From Rhynchospora pubera (lineage: Eukaryota; Streptophyta; Magnoliopsida; Poales; Cyperaceae), in assembly GCA_028095005.1 (NCBI GenBank), contig CM051463.1, positions 1,410,295 to 1,474,294 of the forward strand: DNA of 64,000 nucleotides, written 5' to 3'. Numbering within the stretch: the first letter of the stretch is position 1; each line of letters opens with the position of its first letter. Shown piece by piece: positions 11,422-23,055 of the stretch. Below the pieces are notes generated by a model. It searched no databases and was not told the DNA's origin. It was given only the letters and a program-made list of their open reading frames with translations. Both the position numbers and the translations under genes were made by a program.

Positions 11422-12172
11422 CAGGGGCGAAGCTACATGGACCCACCTCAAAAAAAAATTATTTGATATTACATTTATTTTTAATTAAAAAAATATCCAC
11501 AAGAAGTTAGGGACCCATCTCAAAAATTTGAAGGATCTAGCTGGACATGTCGTGTTTGATTTGAATTGCATAACAACACTTAAAAAATCTCATAGGGACC
11601 CAGGTAGCATTTGTTCCTAGCTAATCGTCTTTCTTCCCTCCTACCCAATGAATCTTATTAAGATAAAATTTAGAATAGAATGAAATATTTGGATGAAAAG
11701 TTATTTGTAGCATATATATACTAGCGTGAATCTCGCGCATTACGTGATTCATCTATATAATATCTTATGAACTTTAAGACATTATAAATAAAAGCTACCA
11801 CAACGGATAAAAAATGCAACTCGGATATTATATAAATACTACCACAAAAATTTAGAAAAATAAGTGCTCAATGAGATTTTTAAAGAGCTTATTATGCAAA
11901 ATTATGAAAAAAAATTCATAGAAAATTGTTGTACTTTTTTTGTCTTGAATTTTGGATTATTATCCTGTATATTAAATGTGTTATTTTAAATTTTCTATTG
12001 TTATTATAATATATATTTGATTTCTCATGACTTTTTATCTAACATTATTTCAGAGTTGTTTATTTAAGAATTATTATTATACTATGTCTATATTACACGT
12101 TACATCATATGTATATTTTCAGCAAAAAAAATTTATGGACCTTGCTGATACGAAATCCTAGCTTCGCCACTG
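11422..12172. mobile_element. Non-autonomous hAT element (copy 1)
   Basis: Termini CAGGGGCGAAGCTA and TAGCTTCGCCACTG are inverted. They are flanked by 8-bp direct repeats GTTGGAGT (11414-11421) and GTCGGAGT (12173-12180), the TSD length of hAT elements. The 751-bp interior has no transposase. The same element, carrying two nested insertions, occupies 52719-60019. Inside, cgcgagattcacgctagtatata read on the minus strand (near 11730) resembles a Helitron 3' end and is kept in both copies. Confidence 0.85.
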
Positions 12173-12396
12173 GTCGGAGTGATGGTTCCTTGTGCGTTTT
12201 TCTACCGTCTCTTATTAGATTTCTTAATGATGAAATTAATCAAAGGGTGCCTCTTAAAAACATAAGACCAAGGTAATTAAAGGGATCACATATTGAATGA
12301 ACTTGGTGCATTGAATTTTCCATCAAAATTCAATGCACCCATTAGTTAAATTTAATAAATTAAACTTGGTTCACATTTATTTTTATAGGCCATAAT

Positions 12397-12970
12397 CAGG
12401 GGTGTACAACGGGTGGGTCGATGATATTTTAGTAAAATTTGAATCCAATTCGACCATATCGGGTTGAAAAATATATTTAGTTTACCCACCCGTAACCCAA
12501 CCCAACCCGTCAATTTTTTTATGTACGGATTTTTACGGATTAAGCGGGTTAAACGGATTTAGTGAATTAAAATTTTGATTAAATAAAAATACATACAAAA
12601 ATCGTTTTGTGGCTATTGCAATTTAGTTTGAGGCAAATTAAAGATGCATTTGAATCATCTTTTAACTTTCGAGTCCTTGTGAGAGGCATAGAGGACGTGC
12701 ATGCCTATGTAGGAGATCGAAACTTCATGAAAGAAGAGATCTTTGAGTAAGGACATGAGAAAAAGTGAGACGAAGAGAAATAAAAGTGAACGGGTGGGTT
12801 GAAGTATACACAGGTTTACTAGTACAAAACTGTAACCCAACCCGAAGTAATGGGTTTGTCAAAATTAGAACCCGTACCCAATCCAGCATCATGCTAATCC
12901 GGTAAAAAACGATTCGGGTCGGGTGGGTTGAACGAATTGAACAGGTTCACGATTTTTTTATATACTCCTA
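12397..12970. mobile_element. Non-autonomous hAT element
   Basis: Perfect 8-bp TSDs GCCATAAT lie at 12389-12396 and 12971-12978. The element begins CAGGGGTGTACAACGGGTGG and ends ...tatactccta. Subterminal clusters of ggtgggt/cccaaccc/gcgggtt words recur on both sides, typical of transposase-binding arrays in plant hAT elements. No transposase is present. Confidence 0.85.
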
Positions 12971-13130
12971 GCCATAATATTTGTAACTGTTTAGCCATTA
13001 CTTTCTCTGTAGAACATGCATATTTAAATCGAAAACGAACTGTGGTATGTAACAACTTAGAACGTTCAGTACTTTTCACTAAAATGGGTTAAGACTAAAA
13101 GAGAAAAAAATTGTAGTCTATTTCTATAAT

Positions 13131-13478
13131 GATAATTATCTATCTGTTAATTAAAATTAATTATATGATCACAGAAAAAATATTAACTGTTATTGATCAT
13201 TATCTATCAGTTAATTAAGAATAAACATATGATCATATAAATAAAAAAATACTTCTCGTAAATTAGTAGCTTTCTGAACATTTCTATTATGTACTTATCT
13301 ATCTGTTATTGGGTGAGCAGCTGCATGAACAGAAGAGCAAGGATTTGCAGACGTCTAGAATAAGATAATTGCAGAAACTCAAAATTAAGACCACGTTATT
13401 TTTCCTTTTTAATTAGAAGAATGCTGACAGAAAGATTAGCTCTCAGAAGTTATTGCTGAAGGGATCCGCTATGAGTGG
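13131..13478 (+). promoter_or_regulatory. Upstream region of DUF247 copy A
   Basis: AT-rich 5' flank duplicated at 5671-5995. It contains repeated tatctatc(t/a)gttaatta words and tgatcattatctat. It leads directly to a TATA box and the first exon, so it probably carries the promoter of copy A. Confidence 0.5.
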
Positions 13479-13487
13479 CTATATAAT
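13479..13487 (+). promoter_or_regulatory. Candidate TATA box of DUF247 copy A
   Basis: CTATATAAT lies about 60 bases upstream of the proposed ATG at 13548, which would leave a short 5' leader. It is the only good TATA motif near this exon, and it lies beyond the limit of similarity with the duplicated flank at 5.7-6.0 kb. Confidence 0.5.
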
Positions 13488-13547
13488 TAAGATCAGGGAT
13501 GCAAGATCAGTCATAACTCATAAGTCGTAACCAAAATTGCGGAAGGG

Positions 13548-13608
13548 ATGGCTAGTCAAAAAGAGATTACCTCAGGTGTGGAAGGAGCTCATGTCATAAC
13601 TGTTGAAG
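13548..13608 (+). CDS. DUF247 copy A, exon 1 (N-terminus)
   Basis: Proposed first exon: ATG plus 19 further codons (MASQKEITSGVEGAHVITVE) and one base of a split codon, ending at donor G|GTGCGT. Three things support it: a TATA box upstream, a phase-1 end that matches the phase-1 starts of exons 2, 3 and 4, and an acidic, low-complexity N-terminus as seen ahead of the conserved domain in DUF247 (PF03140) proteins. The intron start (gtgcgttctcaaaatcttcaaa) resembles the starts of introns 2 and 3 and of the copy B intron at 37453, so the exons appear to be repeated modules. Confidence 0.55.
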
Positions 13609-14299
13609 GTGCGTTCTCAAAATCTTCAAAGATTTCTAATTACATGTAGATACACATTTTCGGTTATCTATGGCGTTCACCTAGTTTCCTAGATGCACTT
13701 AATTAGACAATCCATTTTTGTTGCTTTACACTTGTAGTTCGTTCAATGCGATTGACTCTGTGGTCCTATATCTTTCTAATTTACTTTTATCTTATAATAA
13801 TACTTGAAATGTTTCTCTATATACCTTTTTAACTCATATCTCTTGATAAATTGAATATCTTTGAGAGAAATATAAATTGAATATTAATGTGAGCAAAATC
13901 AGTCGTAGTCATTATTTGAATGCCAGAAAATTAAATTTGCAAGAACCTTGAGCCCTGATGTATAATTTGATCAAAATAAGCTTTATTTTATAAAACGTAC
14001 TGTGTAGACTTCAAGTGTCTCTCATCAAGAATCAACTTTCACAATTTAAAATCTATGTTTCAGTGAAGCTAGCTTACATTCTGAAGATTAGTGATAATGT
14101 AATTTGTTGAAAATAATTTTTCCTTTTATCAAATACAGCAGGAAAGTAACACTTTAAAAATTTTCTCTTAAATTCTAAGTAGTTCATATTTATCTCTTAC
14201 AAATCATTACTTTTTTTAGAAAGCCTGATAGAAGCTGTAAAAGAATACAGTTCTTACTTGCCACACATACATCAAACTACTAAATGTCATTAACTCACA

Positions 14300-14740
14300 T
14301 AATATTTTATGTGCAAGTCTGATGCAATATGGTCATGCGCACACTTCAATAAAATAGGTATAACTTTTAATCCGACTGTCGGATCGGGCCGAAATTTTAA
14401 CAGGAGATCTGTGACTCAAAACCCGATCCAAGCGATGCATCGTTTTGGCCAAATCGTCAGCTCCGATTCCCGAATGGAGCCTTCTTTCATGGACTTTTGG
14501 ACCTTTTTTATTTTTAGCAGTTTTAGGGTTATTTTGGAAATTTTATGTATTTTCTCTTTCTAGGATTTTTGTATTAGCTATTTAAGACAGCCGTCATGGT
14601 TTATGGAAGTTTAGTGAATTTTGAGGATAGTACTTTATAAAAAAAATCTGAGAATCTGTGTGATTTCTCAACCAAAAAAATCTCTCTTTTTCGTACTTTT
14701 TCATTGTCTTTTTCTATCGTTCGTGCATCAAAGTCACACC
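14300..14740. repeat. Possible LTR-retrotransposon-derived fragment in intron 1
   Basis: The block contains ccgactgtcggatcgggccg, a long T-rich stretch, then gtattagctatttaagacagc and a leader-like region ending in gattttttctcaaccaaaa. This layout (promoter-like TATTTAAG followed by an AT-rich leader) resembles the U3-R-U5 of a plant LTR, but no second LTR, primer-binding site or TSD was found. Confidence 0.3.
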
Positions 14741-14751
14741 ATAAGAATGAT

Positions 14752-15059
14752 GGTCTTTACATAGATTTTTTCTAGATAGACTTTTTTTTTATTAATGTTG
14801 GACCTTGTTTTATTGTTAGATTTAATTAATGCACTAAATCTAGTAATCTTTTAGCAAGACTCAATTTTCTATTAATAGGTCTTTAAAAATCTAGTAATTT
14901 ATTTTTGATAGACTTTTTGAATCTTACAATGTTTAATGTAGCAATTCTTTGAGTCTTGCTAAAAGATTGCTAGATTTAGTGTATCAATTAAATCTAGCGA
15001 CAGAACAAGATCCAATATTAATAAAAAAAAGTCTATCTAGAAAAATCTATGTAAAGACC
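14752..15059. mobile_element. MITE with ~115-bp inverted arms, in intron 1
   Basis: GGTCTTTACATAGA at the left and TCTATGTAAAGACC at the right are inverted. Similarity extends inward through tctagatagacttttttt, ttggacctt and cactaaatctagtaatctttt to ttgagtcttgc. Length is 308 bp with a spacer of about 80 bp and no coding capacity. The TSD is unclear. Confidence 0.75.
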
Positions 15060-15664
15060 TACTTTTTTGTAGTGTCGTATTCTAGGCACATGACTTGCAC
15101 AATCCAAGAAAAACTCGTAGTTTTTAAATCGTATTAACTCAGTTAGAATGTCAAAATACAGTTAGTAATTTGACTATTTGACTTATTAATATTAAATTTA
15201 ATTTGCAGCATAATTTTTAAAACAAAACTAGTCAGAGTCTTTAATGGGATGATAGAATGATGCTTAATTGTTTGTCCTGTAGTATTTGAAATTATGTTTT
15301 CAAGTAGAGTATAAATGAAATGAGTCAGCCGAGAGCTATCTGGTGCCAGCAAAGAAGTCTTTGCTGCTGGGTTTTGAAAATTTAAATTTGAATTTTTGTG
15401 CCATTGAGCCAACCTAAATGGAAATCATATACGGGATGAAAATTATATATGTTTTCAAGTATAGTATAAATTTGAAATTTTTGGGGCTTGAACAGCATGT
15501 TCTAAACAAATTAAAGTACACTGATCCACTTAATATATGATCTTTGACTTGGGTGGGTCAACTTGTAGTTACGCGAGAATATGCTAATTATTCTGCTTGG
15601 ATTATGAACGCTAATACTAAATTCTGTGTGCTCATTTTTATTTTACCCTGCATACTTGATTTAG

Positions 15665-15712
15665 TGACGCTAAGTGGTGGGCTTATGCCAGAAAAGCCAG
15701 ATTCTAGTAGTG
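15665..15712 (+). CDS. DUF247 copy A, exon 2 (candidate)
   Basis: A 48-base candidate exon between acceptor ttgatttag and donor GTACGT, phase 1 in and phase 1 out, encoding VTLSGGLMPEKPDSSS. It sits in a duplicated module that also carries exon 3. Omitting it would leave the reading frame intact, so it may be optional. There is no domain; the call rests on splice sites, phase and module position. Confidence 0.4.
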
Positions 15713-16250
15713 GTACGTTCTTAAAATTTTCTAACATTAATTTGATTTAATTTAGATTGTGCAAATCATACTTAATGTGAAAGAAGCACTGAAGTAGATT
15801 TCTTTTCGTATGTACTTAGGTTCTACTATATGTGCTTTACTAGACAATCTTTTTTTGGGGCTTGATCATCATGTCCTAAACAAATTAAAGTACACTGATC
15901 CTCTTAATAGATGATCTTTGACTTGGCTTAGTCAACTTAGTTAAGATTTTAATTATACAACCTTTCTGGTAGGAAGTTAAATTTGTTCAATTTAATTTGT
16001 ATATATGCACGAAGGGGAGGTTAGCTAGCGTTAGCAGTACCAGAAGTCTCCAACTTTTGTATTTTAAAATTAAATTACAATTTTGACTTTCGGACAATTT
16101 ATCAGTATCTTGAATTTCGGGTAATTTTTAAATAATTGTAATTTATATAAGTTATTAGAAAACAATTCTATTGCTGTTCGCTTTGTTAAGTATACATTAC
16201 TCATATAAGTAAATTTCTGCCTAATTTCATGCTCATTTCAATTCGAACAG

Positions 16251-16388
16251 AACCATTGAAGAAAGGGGAGGGAAAACTTGGTGAATCAGAGGCAGAAATA
16301 GAAATGACTGTAAAAACGAGTGAAGTGACGGATAGTCAAGAGAACACCTCTTCTGAGGAAATACGTCATGCACAACGAAAAAGGGAAG
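16251..16388 (+). CDS. DUF247 copy A, exon 3
   Basis: 138 bases between acceptor caattcgaacag and donor GTACGT, phase 1 to phase 1, open throughout. It encodes an acidic, Glu/Lys-rich segment (starting PLKKGEGKLGESEAEIEM) that fits the variable N-terminal leader of DUF247 proteins. Joined to exon 4 (phase 1, starting PASLWDKM) the frame is continuous. The equivalent in copy B (37321-37452) has in-frame stops. A 10.6-kb intron follows, most of it transposons. Confidence 0.6.
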
Positions 16389-17373
16389 GTACGTTCTCAA
16401 AATTTTCAAATATTTTGATTTAATTTAGATTGTGCAAATCATACTTAATGTGAGAAAAGTAGATTTCGTTTTCACAGAGAGCGTACTTAGTTTCTACTGT
16501 ACGTGCTTTACTAGACAATCTAATTTTGGGGCTTGAGTAGCATGTTTTAAACAAATTAAAGTACAGTAGTACACTGATCCTGTTAATATATGATCTTTGA
16601 CTTGGCTGAATCAACTTATAGTTAGGATATAATACGACCTTCAGATTGAACGAACAAGATCAAGATATGAGTCCGGCGTTTGAATTTTAAATTTTGAAAC
16701 AATTAATTTGATAAATCAAGACATCAATCATCGCTACCAGAAAAAATTCTTTAGCTCCGGTTTTAAAAATGGATTAGCACCGGGTTTCTAAACAATGCGT
16801 ATGGAGTGGGGGGTTGCAAATTAGCAGGTGCAAAAGATGACATTAGCACCTGTTTTTATCTAAAACCGGTGCAAAAAGTTTTTTTTAACACCAGTTCTTA
16901 TTCAATAACCGATGCAAATGATAACCTTTTGTGCCGGTTTTAAATAAAAACCGATGCAAAATCTGTTTTGTTTTTCAAATTTTAACAATGCACGTGGCTG
17001 CTTTCTATAATATCATCCTACTGTGCACACAAATAGATAAATTAAAAAATTGATAATTTAATAAAATGTAGATAATGCACAATATTGACAAATTCAACAT
17101 AAATTAATTCAAATATCAATAATATATTTTACAACCTAAAATAGTATAACTCAACATCCTCGTGTAATAACCAAAATTTAAAATACAAATAATAAACAAA
17201 TTATTCACAAGATATAAACTATAATATATAATCATCGCAAAACACCCTTAAAAGATGACTTTCACCACGGCCACGACCTTTCTGCCCTCCGACCATATTC
17301 GCTCGGCCACGACTTTCTTGCTTGATATGCAAAAATTGAAGGAATATCACTAACTAATAGATTCTTGCATACT

Positions 17374-17434
17374 AGCTATTCCAGTTTCCTATCTTCAAAA
17401 AAAAAAAAAAAAAAAAAAAGCTATTCCAGTTTCC
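17374..17434 (+). mobile_element. Micro-retroinsertion: 7 bp plus poly(A), 16-bp TSD
   Basis: AGCTATTCCAGTTTCC occurs at 17374-17389 and again at 17419-17434. Between the copies lie only tatcttc and a run of about 22 A. This is the structure left by target-primed reverse transcription that stopped almost immediately. It lies inside the CACTA element, so it is younger than that element. Confidence 0.8.
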
Positions 17435-18901
17435 ATTTTAGTTACTGCAATTAGTTATTTCAAGCTAACATTTTAACAAAAAAAAATATTTAACAAAAGA
17501 TCATCAAAATGCCAGTTAGAAACTAAACAAATAACAGCACAAAGACACACAATCTCTTTATAAAAGAATCCCTTCTGCTTGGACAATAATTAATCAAGAT
17601 CTAGTATTACACTATAAATTGGAATACCAAGATGGAATTCCACTAAAATCAATTTTCTTTTCGCTCATGAAAGCCAATTTTGACCGAAACTGAAGTGAGA
17701 ATTATTATACACTACGAATGGGTTCAAAGGGCTATTCTTAAAACTTTTCCCAGTTAGTTCAATCCCATATAACCCAGAAGTATCTCACACCCAAGCTACC
17801 AAATATATTTCAGCAAAACATTCAAAATACCTTCTGTTTCAGTGATTGATTAAAAGGCCAGCACAGTAATTGAACTTTTGAGAGTTAAGAAACCCACAAA
17901 ATAATTCACATGAAATAGGGATATACAAGATAAAGGAAATCCTCAAGTTTGTAGGTAGCATTGAAACTTCAGAACAAAATAACAAACCTCAATCCTATGA
18001 AAGCCAAGGTGTTCAGCCCAAAGAGAAATACGGACTATGTGTAAACTTCCCGACTTTATAGAGGTTCCCATTCATACGAGAAGTCGGCGTATCTTTATCT
18101 TCAATTAGGATACCAATCTACACACAAAAACAAAACACAAAATTAATGACAAAAGAGGAGTAGGCCCTAAAAACACAAAATTAATACCAATTTACGTATC
18201 ACTGTCTTTGTAAAAGAACTTTTGAAGCTCCATTAAACATACTATATACAATTCAAAGAAAGTTAAACCCCAGCGGGTCAAGCCATGTACCAGCAAATAG
18301 GACATCAATTTTCATTTTTACTATGTTGCAATTGTCAATCATTTTAACTAGTTATAGAGAACAAATAATGAAGATCAAATTGTGGTAGTTAAGAACCATT
18401 TTGATCAATGGCAGAGAGAGAGAGACGTATAGTTGAGAAGAGGATTTGGCCTTGAGGATGTCGGAGGAGTATGCGAGACCAGCAATGAAATGACTGTCAA
18501 TTAATTCCAACACAAGCAACTATATAAGCACGAGCATATTTAGACAAGTAATTGATGAAAACCAAATAATTAAGGAATAAAAGAATGTAGTCCACAATCA
18601 ACAAGTATAACATCACAAAACAGCCCAAAAATTTCTAGCCTATGTTGGCAATGTGCACTGTTCTATGCCTAATGGCAATGTGCACTGTTTAATGCCCAAT
18701 GTGCACTATATATTATAAGCTAGAACTTTTCTAATTAAAAGTGTTGTGATGCTAACCAGCACAATTTGAACCCTTCGTTGAGAAGAGGTGGGAAAGGATT
18801 AATAATTTGAAAGCACTTATCTTGAGGAAAAATATGTCCCTTGTTAAGGGACAGTTTTTCATAAGGAGTAACCTAAGTATTCAATTTTATCATAAATTAT
18901 A

Positions 18902-19724
18902 GGCTTAATTTTTTTTATATCCTCCAACTCTTTCCGATTTGTTTATTTCTTCCTATACTCTTATATATTTCTTATTTGTCACTAAACTCTTCAAAATGAT
19001 TTCTTATTTGCCCTTTGACTTAACCATACATAATTAACTATAGTTATTTTATAAAAAAACTGAAAATTAATTTCGAATTAAATTAAAATGACAGAAATAC
19101 CCTAAACTATTTTTCGTTTTCTGAATTTTTCCCTTCTTTTGCTCCGAAATATTTTCTACAATCTGTCAATCTCTAACTGGCACATGTGAATTTTCATATC
19201 TAGTGTTGTTGTGTGTTTTTCCTTAATTTTGTGAAGGAACGGGGACTTCCTTTTTCATAATATCATCAGCGTACTAAAGAAATTAACGGATTGGTACGAT
19301 CTTACTTGTCCGAGTGAAAAGAAGGAATCCCGCTCAAATAATAGCGGATTCACTACAAAAAATAAGATCATATTTGTTTCTGCATATTTAGATCTGACAA
19401 AACAAATTCATCTAGCCATTTATGCAATGGAGGGTCCCTCGAGCTCAAAAAGGCAAAGATGTAATTATTATAACGAAGGACCGGTAGGAAGGGAAAAACG
19501 GAGGAAAATGTAAAATAGTTTAGGGGTATTTTTGTCATTTTAATTTAATTTTGAATTAATTTTCAGTTTTTTATAAGATAACTATAGTTAATTATGTATG
19601 ATTAAGTTGAAGGGCAAATAAGAAATCATTTTAAAGAGTTTAGTAGCAAATAAGAAATGCACAAGAGAGTATAAGGAGAAATAAACAATTAAAAAAGAGT
19701 TGGATGGTATACAAAAAAATAGCC
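18902..19724. mobile_element. Long-TIR MULE (non-autonomous), nested in the CACTA
   Basis: Perfect 9-bp TSDs TAAATTATA lie at 18893-18901 and 19725-19733. The 823-bp element starts GGCTTAATTTTTTTTATATCC and has inverted arms of about 250 bp each, sharing ccaactcttt, tttcttatttg, aaaatgatttcttatttgcc, tacataattaactatagttat and caaaatac(c)cctaaactattt-type words. The spacer (about 19.15-19.49 kb) has no recognised gene. Confidence 0.9.
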
Positions 19725-21649
19725 TAAATTATATTATATATATAGTCCCTGTATAGTGAAATTGAACTAAATAGAACTAAAAATAAAAAAATGGAAACCT
19801 AAAACCATATTTTCTCAGAAAAAATCCTGTGGATCAGACGGGGAGAGAGAGACTAACTGGTTTTATGATTTGCGAGACTTCCTGTGGCTCGAAGAGGTGT
19901 TGAGAGGTTTGCTCGAAGATAAGGCTGAGTGTTCTTCTCTTCTATCAGCGATTTGCGATGTGGCTCGAAGAGGGGTTGTGCAGCGAAGAGAGATTGGAGA
20001 CTGAGAGGATTATTGTGGTCGAGAGGCTGATCGTACAAATAGAAAAGAGACCATAAAGAAGCACAATCAATTAGAGGCATCATTGAAATCAAACAATAGC
20101 CTCAATCAAACAATCAAAATTAATCATTTGAAAGGGTCTTCAATTGAAAGCACGAGCAAAAGAAAGAAAAGGAGAGGGGATTACCAAACCGAGAAGAACT
20201 GAGAGGGGCTTCAATTGAAAGCACTCAGCACAAACGTCAGCCATCGTTTAATCTGCCGACTTCAAACGTCGGCCAAAAAATAGAGAAGAGAGAAATACGT
20301 TTTGGCGAAGAGAGAGAAGGCGCTAGTGTCACGATCTAACTTTTTTCCAGGCTGTGACAGCTAGGGTTTGGTGGGGAGAGAAGGTGCTTGGAGCTGAACT
20401 GCTGGAGAGGGTTTGGCGGAGAGAGAGAGAGAGTGAGAGAGATTGGAGGGGCTCAGTTTGAGGAGGAGAGGAGGATAGGAGTTGGCACTTGACACGTTAA
20501 TAACTGTCTCATTTTTTATCCCAACCGCATCCATTAATTACCTCATTAATATAATTAAAATTATCAGTGCATGGATGATTAAAAAAATAAAATCTTTAAT
20601 AAAATTTATAACTGCCCATGTACAAAATATAAAATTTTAAATCATTGAATTTTATAACATTCGAAGGAAAACCGAAAAAGTTTTTAACTTTTAACAAAAA
20701 TTTGACATGGAGTATAGAACTTACGTATTTTTTTTATATAATTAGATGAAGGCCTAAAATCTAGGAATCAAATAAATTTATAAATCTAGAGCTAACCTCA
20801 CTATTCGTTTTAGTTAAGCTTTAGGATTTAACCCAAAAGACAGATTAATGAATAACAGACTTTACTTTTTCACGAAAGCTAGACAAGATAGTTTTTATGA
20901 ATTTTGGTTGATTAAATCTAAAGGTGCAAGTAAAGTAGATGTTTTTGGTATTTTGTCAATTAAAATAAACTAAACTATTAAGTAAAGTTTTTTGATTTTA
21001 GACAATATAAACAAAAACGTCTTAGGTCTCAGGTTTCACCTAATGGAGGCGGCTTAACCAAGGTTTAGCGGAAGCGATTAAGGTTTTGGACCGGTTTGAT
21101 ATGAACTATCCTAACACAATTCAATTGGTACCCAATACAAGCAAGCACACAAGCAATTCAAGTATAGCAAGATAATAAAGAGAGAAAGAGAGAGAGAAAT
21201 TGAACACGCGATGTGATTACGGAGTTCCGACCCGCTAGAAGAAGCTAGCCTTAGTCGTACGTCTCCGGAAGTTCCGCTACCACGAAAGGGCGCGCTCCGT
21301 TCAATTCCAACAAGAACGGGACTACAACTTCGAACTGAATCACCTCGTCACAAGAACACTCGAGGCGGATCGGCCTAACTCGAATGGCACAACGGCCTCA
21401 AGGAAGAAGAGCTCTCAACCTATTCCAACCTACACCTAGCGACAATGTCGGGGCGGTGGTGTTTGAGGCTACTAAATCTCTCAAGATGGTCTAGCTATGA
21501 AAAGCTCAAGTGGGAGAGTATCCCTATGCTCAAAGGCTCAATTCTGGTCTAATTTTGCAAAGTGAAGCCACACAAAGAGAGAGAACAAGGGGTGGATATA
21601 TATATGGCTCGAAATGAGCAGTTCCCCAGCAAAAACAGGCCACAGCGTT

Positions 21650-22235
21650 GTACAACGCTGAATAGCGTTATACAACGCTGGAATATGACCGTTGTAAATT
21701 CTAACGGCTCTTTAATATAGCCGTTGGTCTGTCAGAGCGTTGTGCAACGCTATTTGCCGTCGCACAACGCAGGAGTGTAAAACCAAAGGAAAGCTCCGAC
21801 AATTCCGTTGGAAATTGTGAGAGCGTTGCTTGCCACTGAATGGCGTTACACAACGCTAAAGGGAGACAAAAGGAACAACTCTGATAGATTCAACAGAGCG
21901 TTGTACAACTCTATATGCCGTCACACAACGCTAACGTTACCCAACGCTGAAAGACGTTGGCTAACGTCTCCAGAGACTTTGCATGTAAAAACAGCACAGC
22001 TAACTTGGGATTTTTGTGGCGTTGTGCAACGCTATATGGCGTTGCACGATGGTACTCAGGAAAATTTCCAAGTTTTTAACTGTAGCGTTGTACAACTCTA
22101 CTGAGCGTTGTACAACGTTGTGACTCAGCGTTGCCTAACTCTATATAGCGTTGTGCAACGTTGATTCACAAAAGTATGAATTTAGCTGTTCTAGCGTTGT
22201 GTAACTCTATCTAGCGTTGTACGACGCTAGGTCAC
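21650..22235. repeat. Cluster of 16-bp palindromes AGCGTTGTACAACGCT
   Basis: About twenty full or half copies of agcgttgt(a/g)caacgct occur in under 600 bp, many in pairs separated by a short tatat(a/g)(g/c) linker. The full unit is its own reverse complement. Variants differ mainly at the central positions and in one arm (caactct in place of caacgct). Confidence 0.85.
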
Positions 22236-23055
22236 AGAAAACAGGATTTTGCTGGTTTATTGAGCTTTTCGCTATCTAGACCATTTTAAGGATAAACAAG
22301 GACTAAAGTATACCTTCTATCCTAGTCTAAACTAGCCTACAAGCTCTCTAATGACTTGATCTTGATCTTTCTTAAAGCTTTTATCCAAGTCCTCATAAAT
22401 TGTATCTTTTTCCTATAAAACTCAAAGAAGATTGTTAAATGCCAAATGATATTGTTTTGCAATCGACAAACCTAGAGACGTTTAGTACAACAAAGGTGAT
22501 TAGAAAATCACAAGCAATTCAAACAAGTAATTAATATATGTCTCAACAAAACAAATCAACAAAACATGTCATAACATAACGAGTCAAATCATAACATCCA
22601 AACCTAAGTTACAACCTTACTCCTAAGACTACATAAATCTAACCTAACATGAAAGCAAAACAAGATACAAGCTCCATGAAATTAAATATCAAGAGAAAGG
22701 AAGAAATAAACCAAGTATCGCCTCAAACTCGAGATACCGAACGTTCAGAGCCGTGGTTGGATTGATTCTGTCGCCGTCGCACCTAGAATTGCTCCAAAGA
22801 CGATGTCGTGGTCGTGCCCAACTGAAATAGGTGGAATTCCACACCTTTCGGCGCGAGAACGATGGTGGAAAGGTGCCAAAACGTGGTAGATGGTGAAATT
22901 TCGTGTATGGTGGGTTTTTCTCCTTTCTTTCTGCCCTAGGAGCCCATTTATAGTGGTCTTCTGGACTTGGAAAGAAGGCTAGGATGTCATGGCAAGAATT
23001 CATACCAAAAATTGAGTTTTCATGCTTGAAAACTTGCTAAATGCACTATGTCGGC

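Larger units (their letters stand above)
15481..16619 (+). repeat. Triplicated intron module around exons 2 and 3
   Basis: The segment ttggggcttga(a/t)(c/g)a...catgt...aaacaaattaaagtaca...gatctttgacttggc...tcaactt occurs three times, at about 15481-15569, 15854-15940 and 16524-16619. The second and third copies are also preceded by matching donor-side sequence (gtacgttct(c/t)aaaattttc...gattgtgcaaatcatacttaatgtga). Each unit brings one small exon, so the 5' part of the gene grew by tandem duplication of exon-plus-intron units of roughly 675 bp. Confidence 0.8.

Noticed and set aside
21808..22104. 98-codon ORF in the palindrome array
   Set aside because: It is open by chance across the agcgttgt repeats; no domain and no start context.
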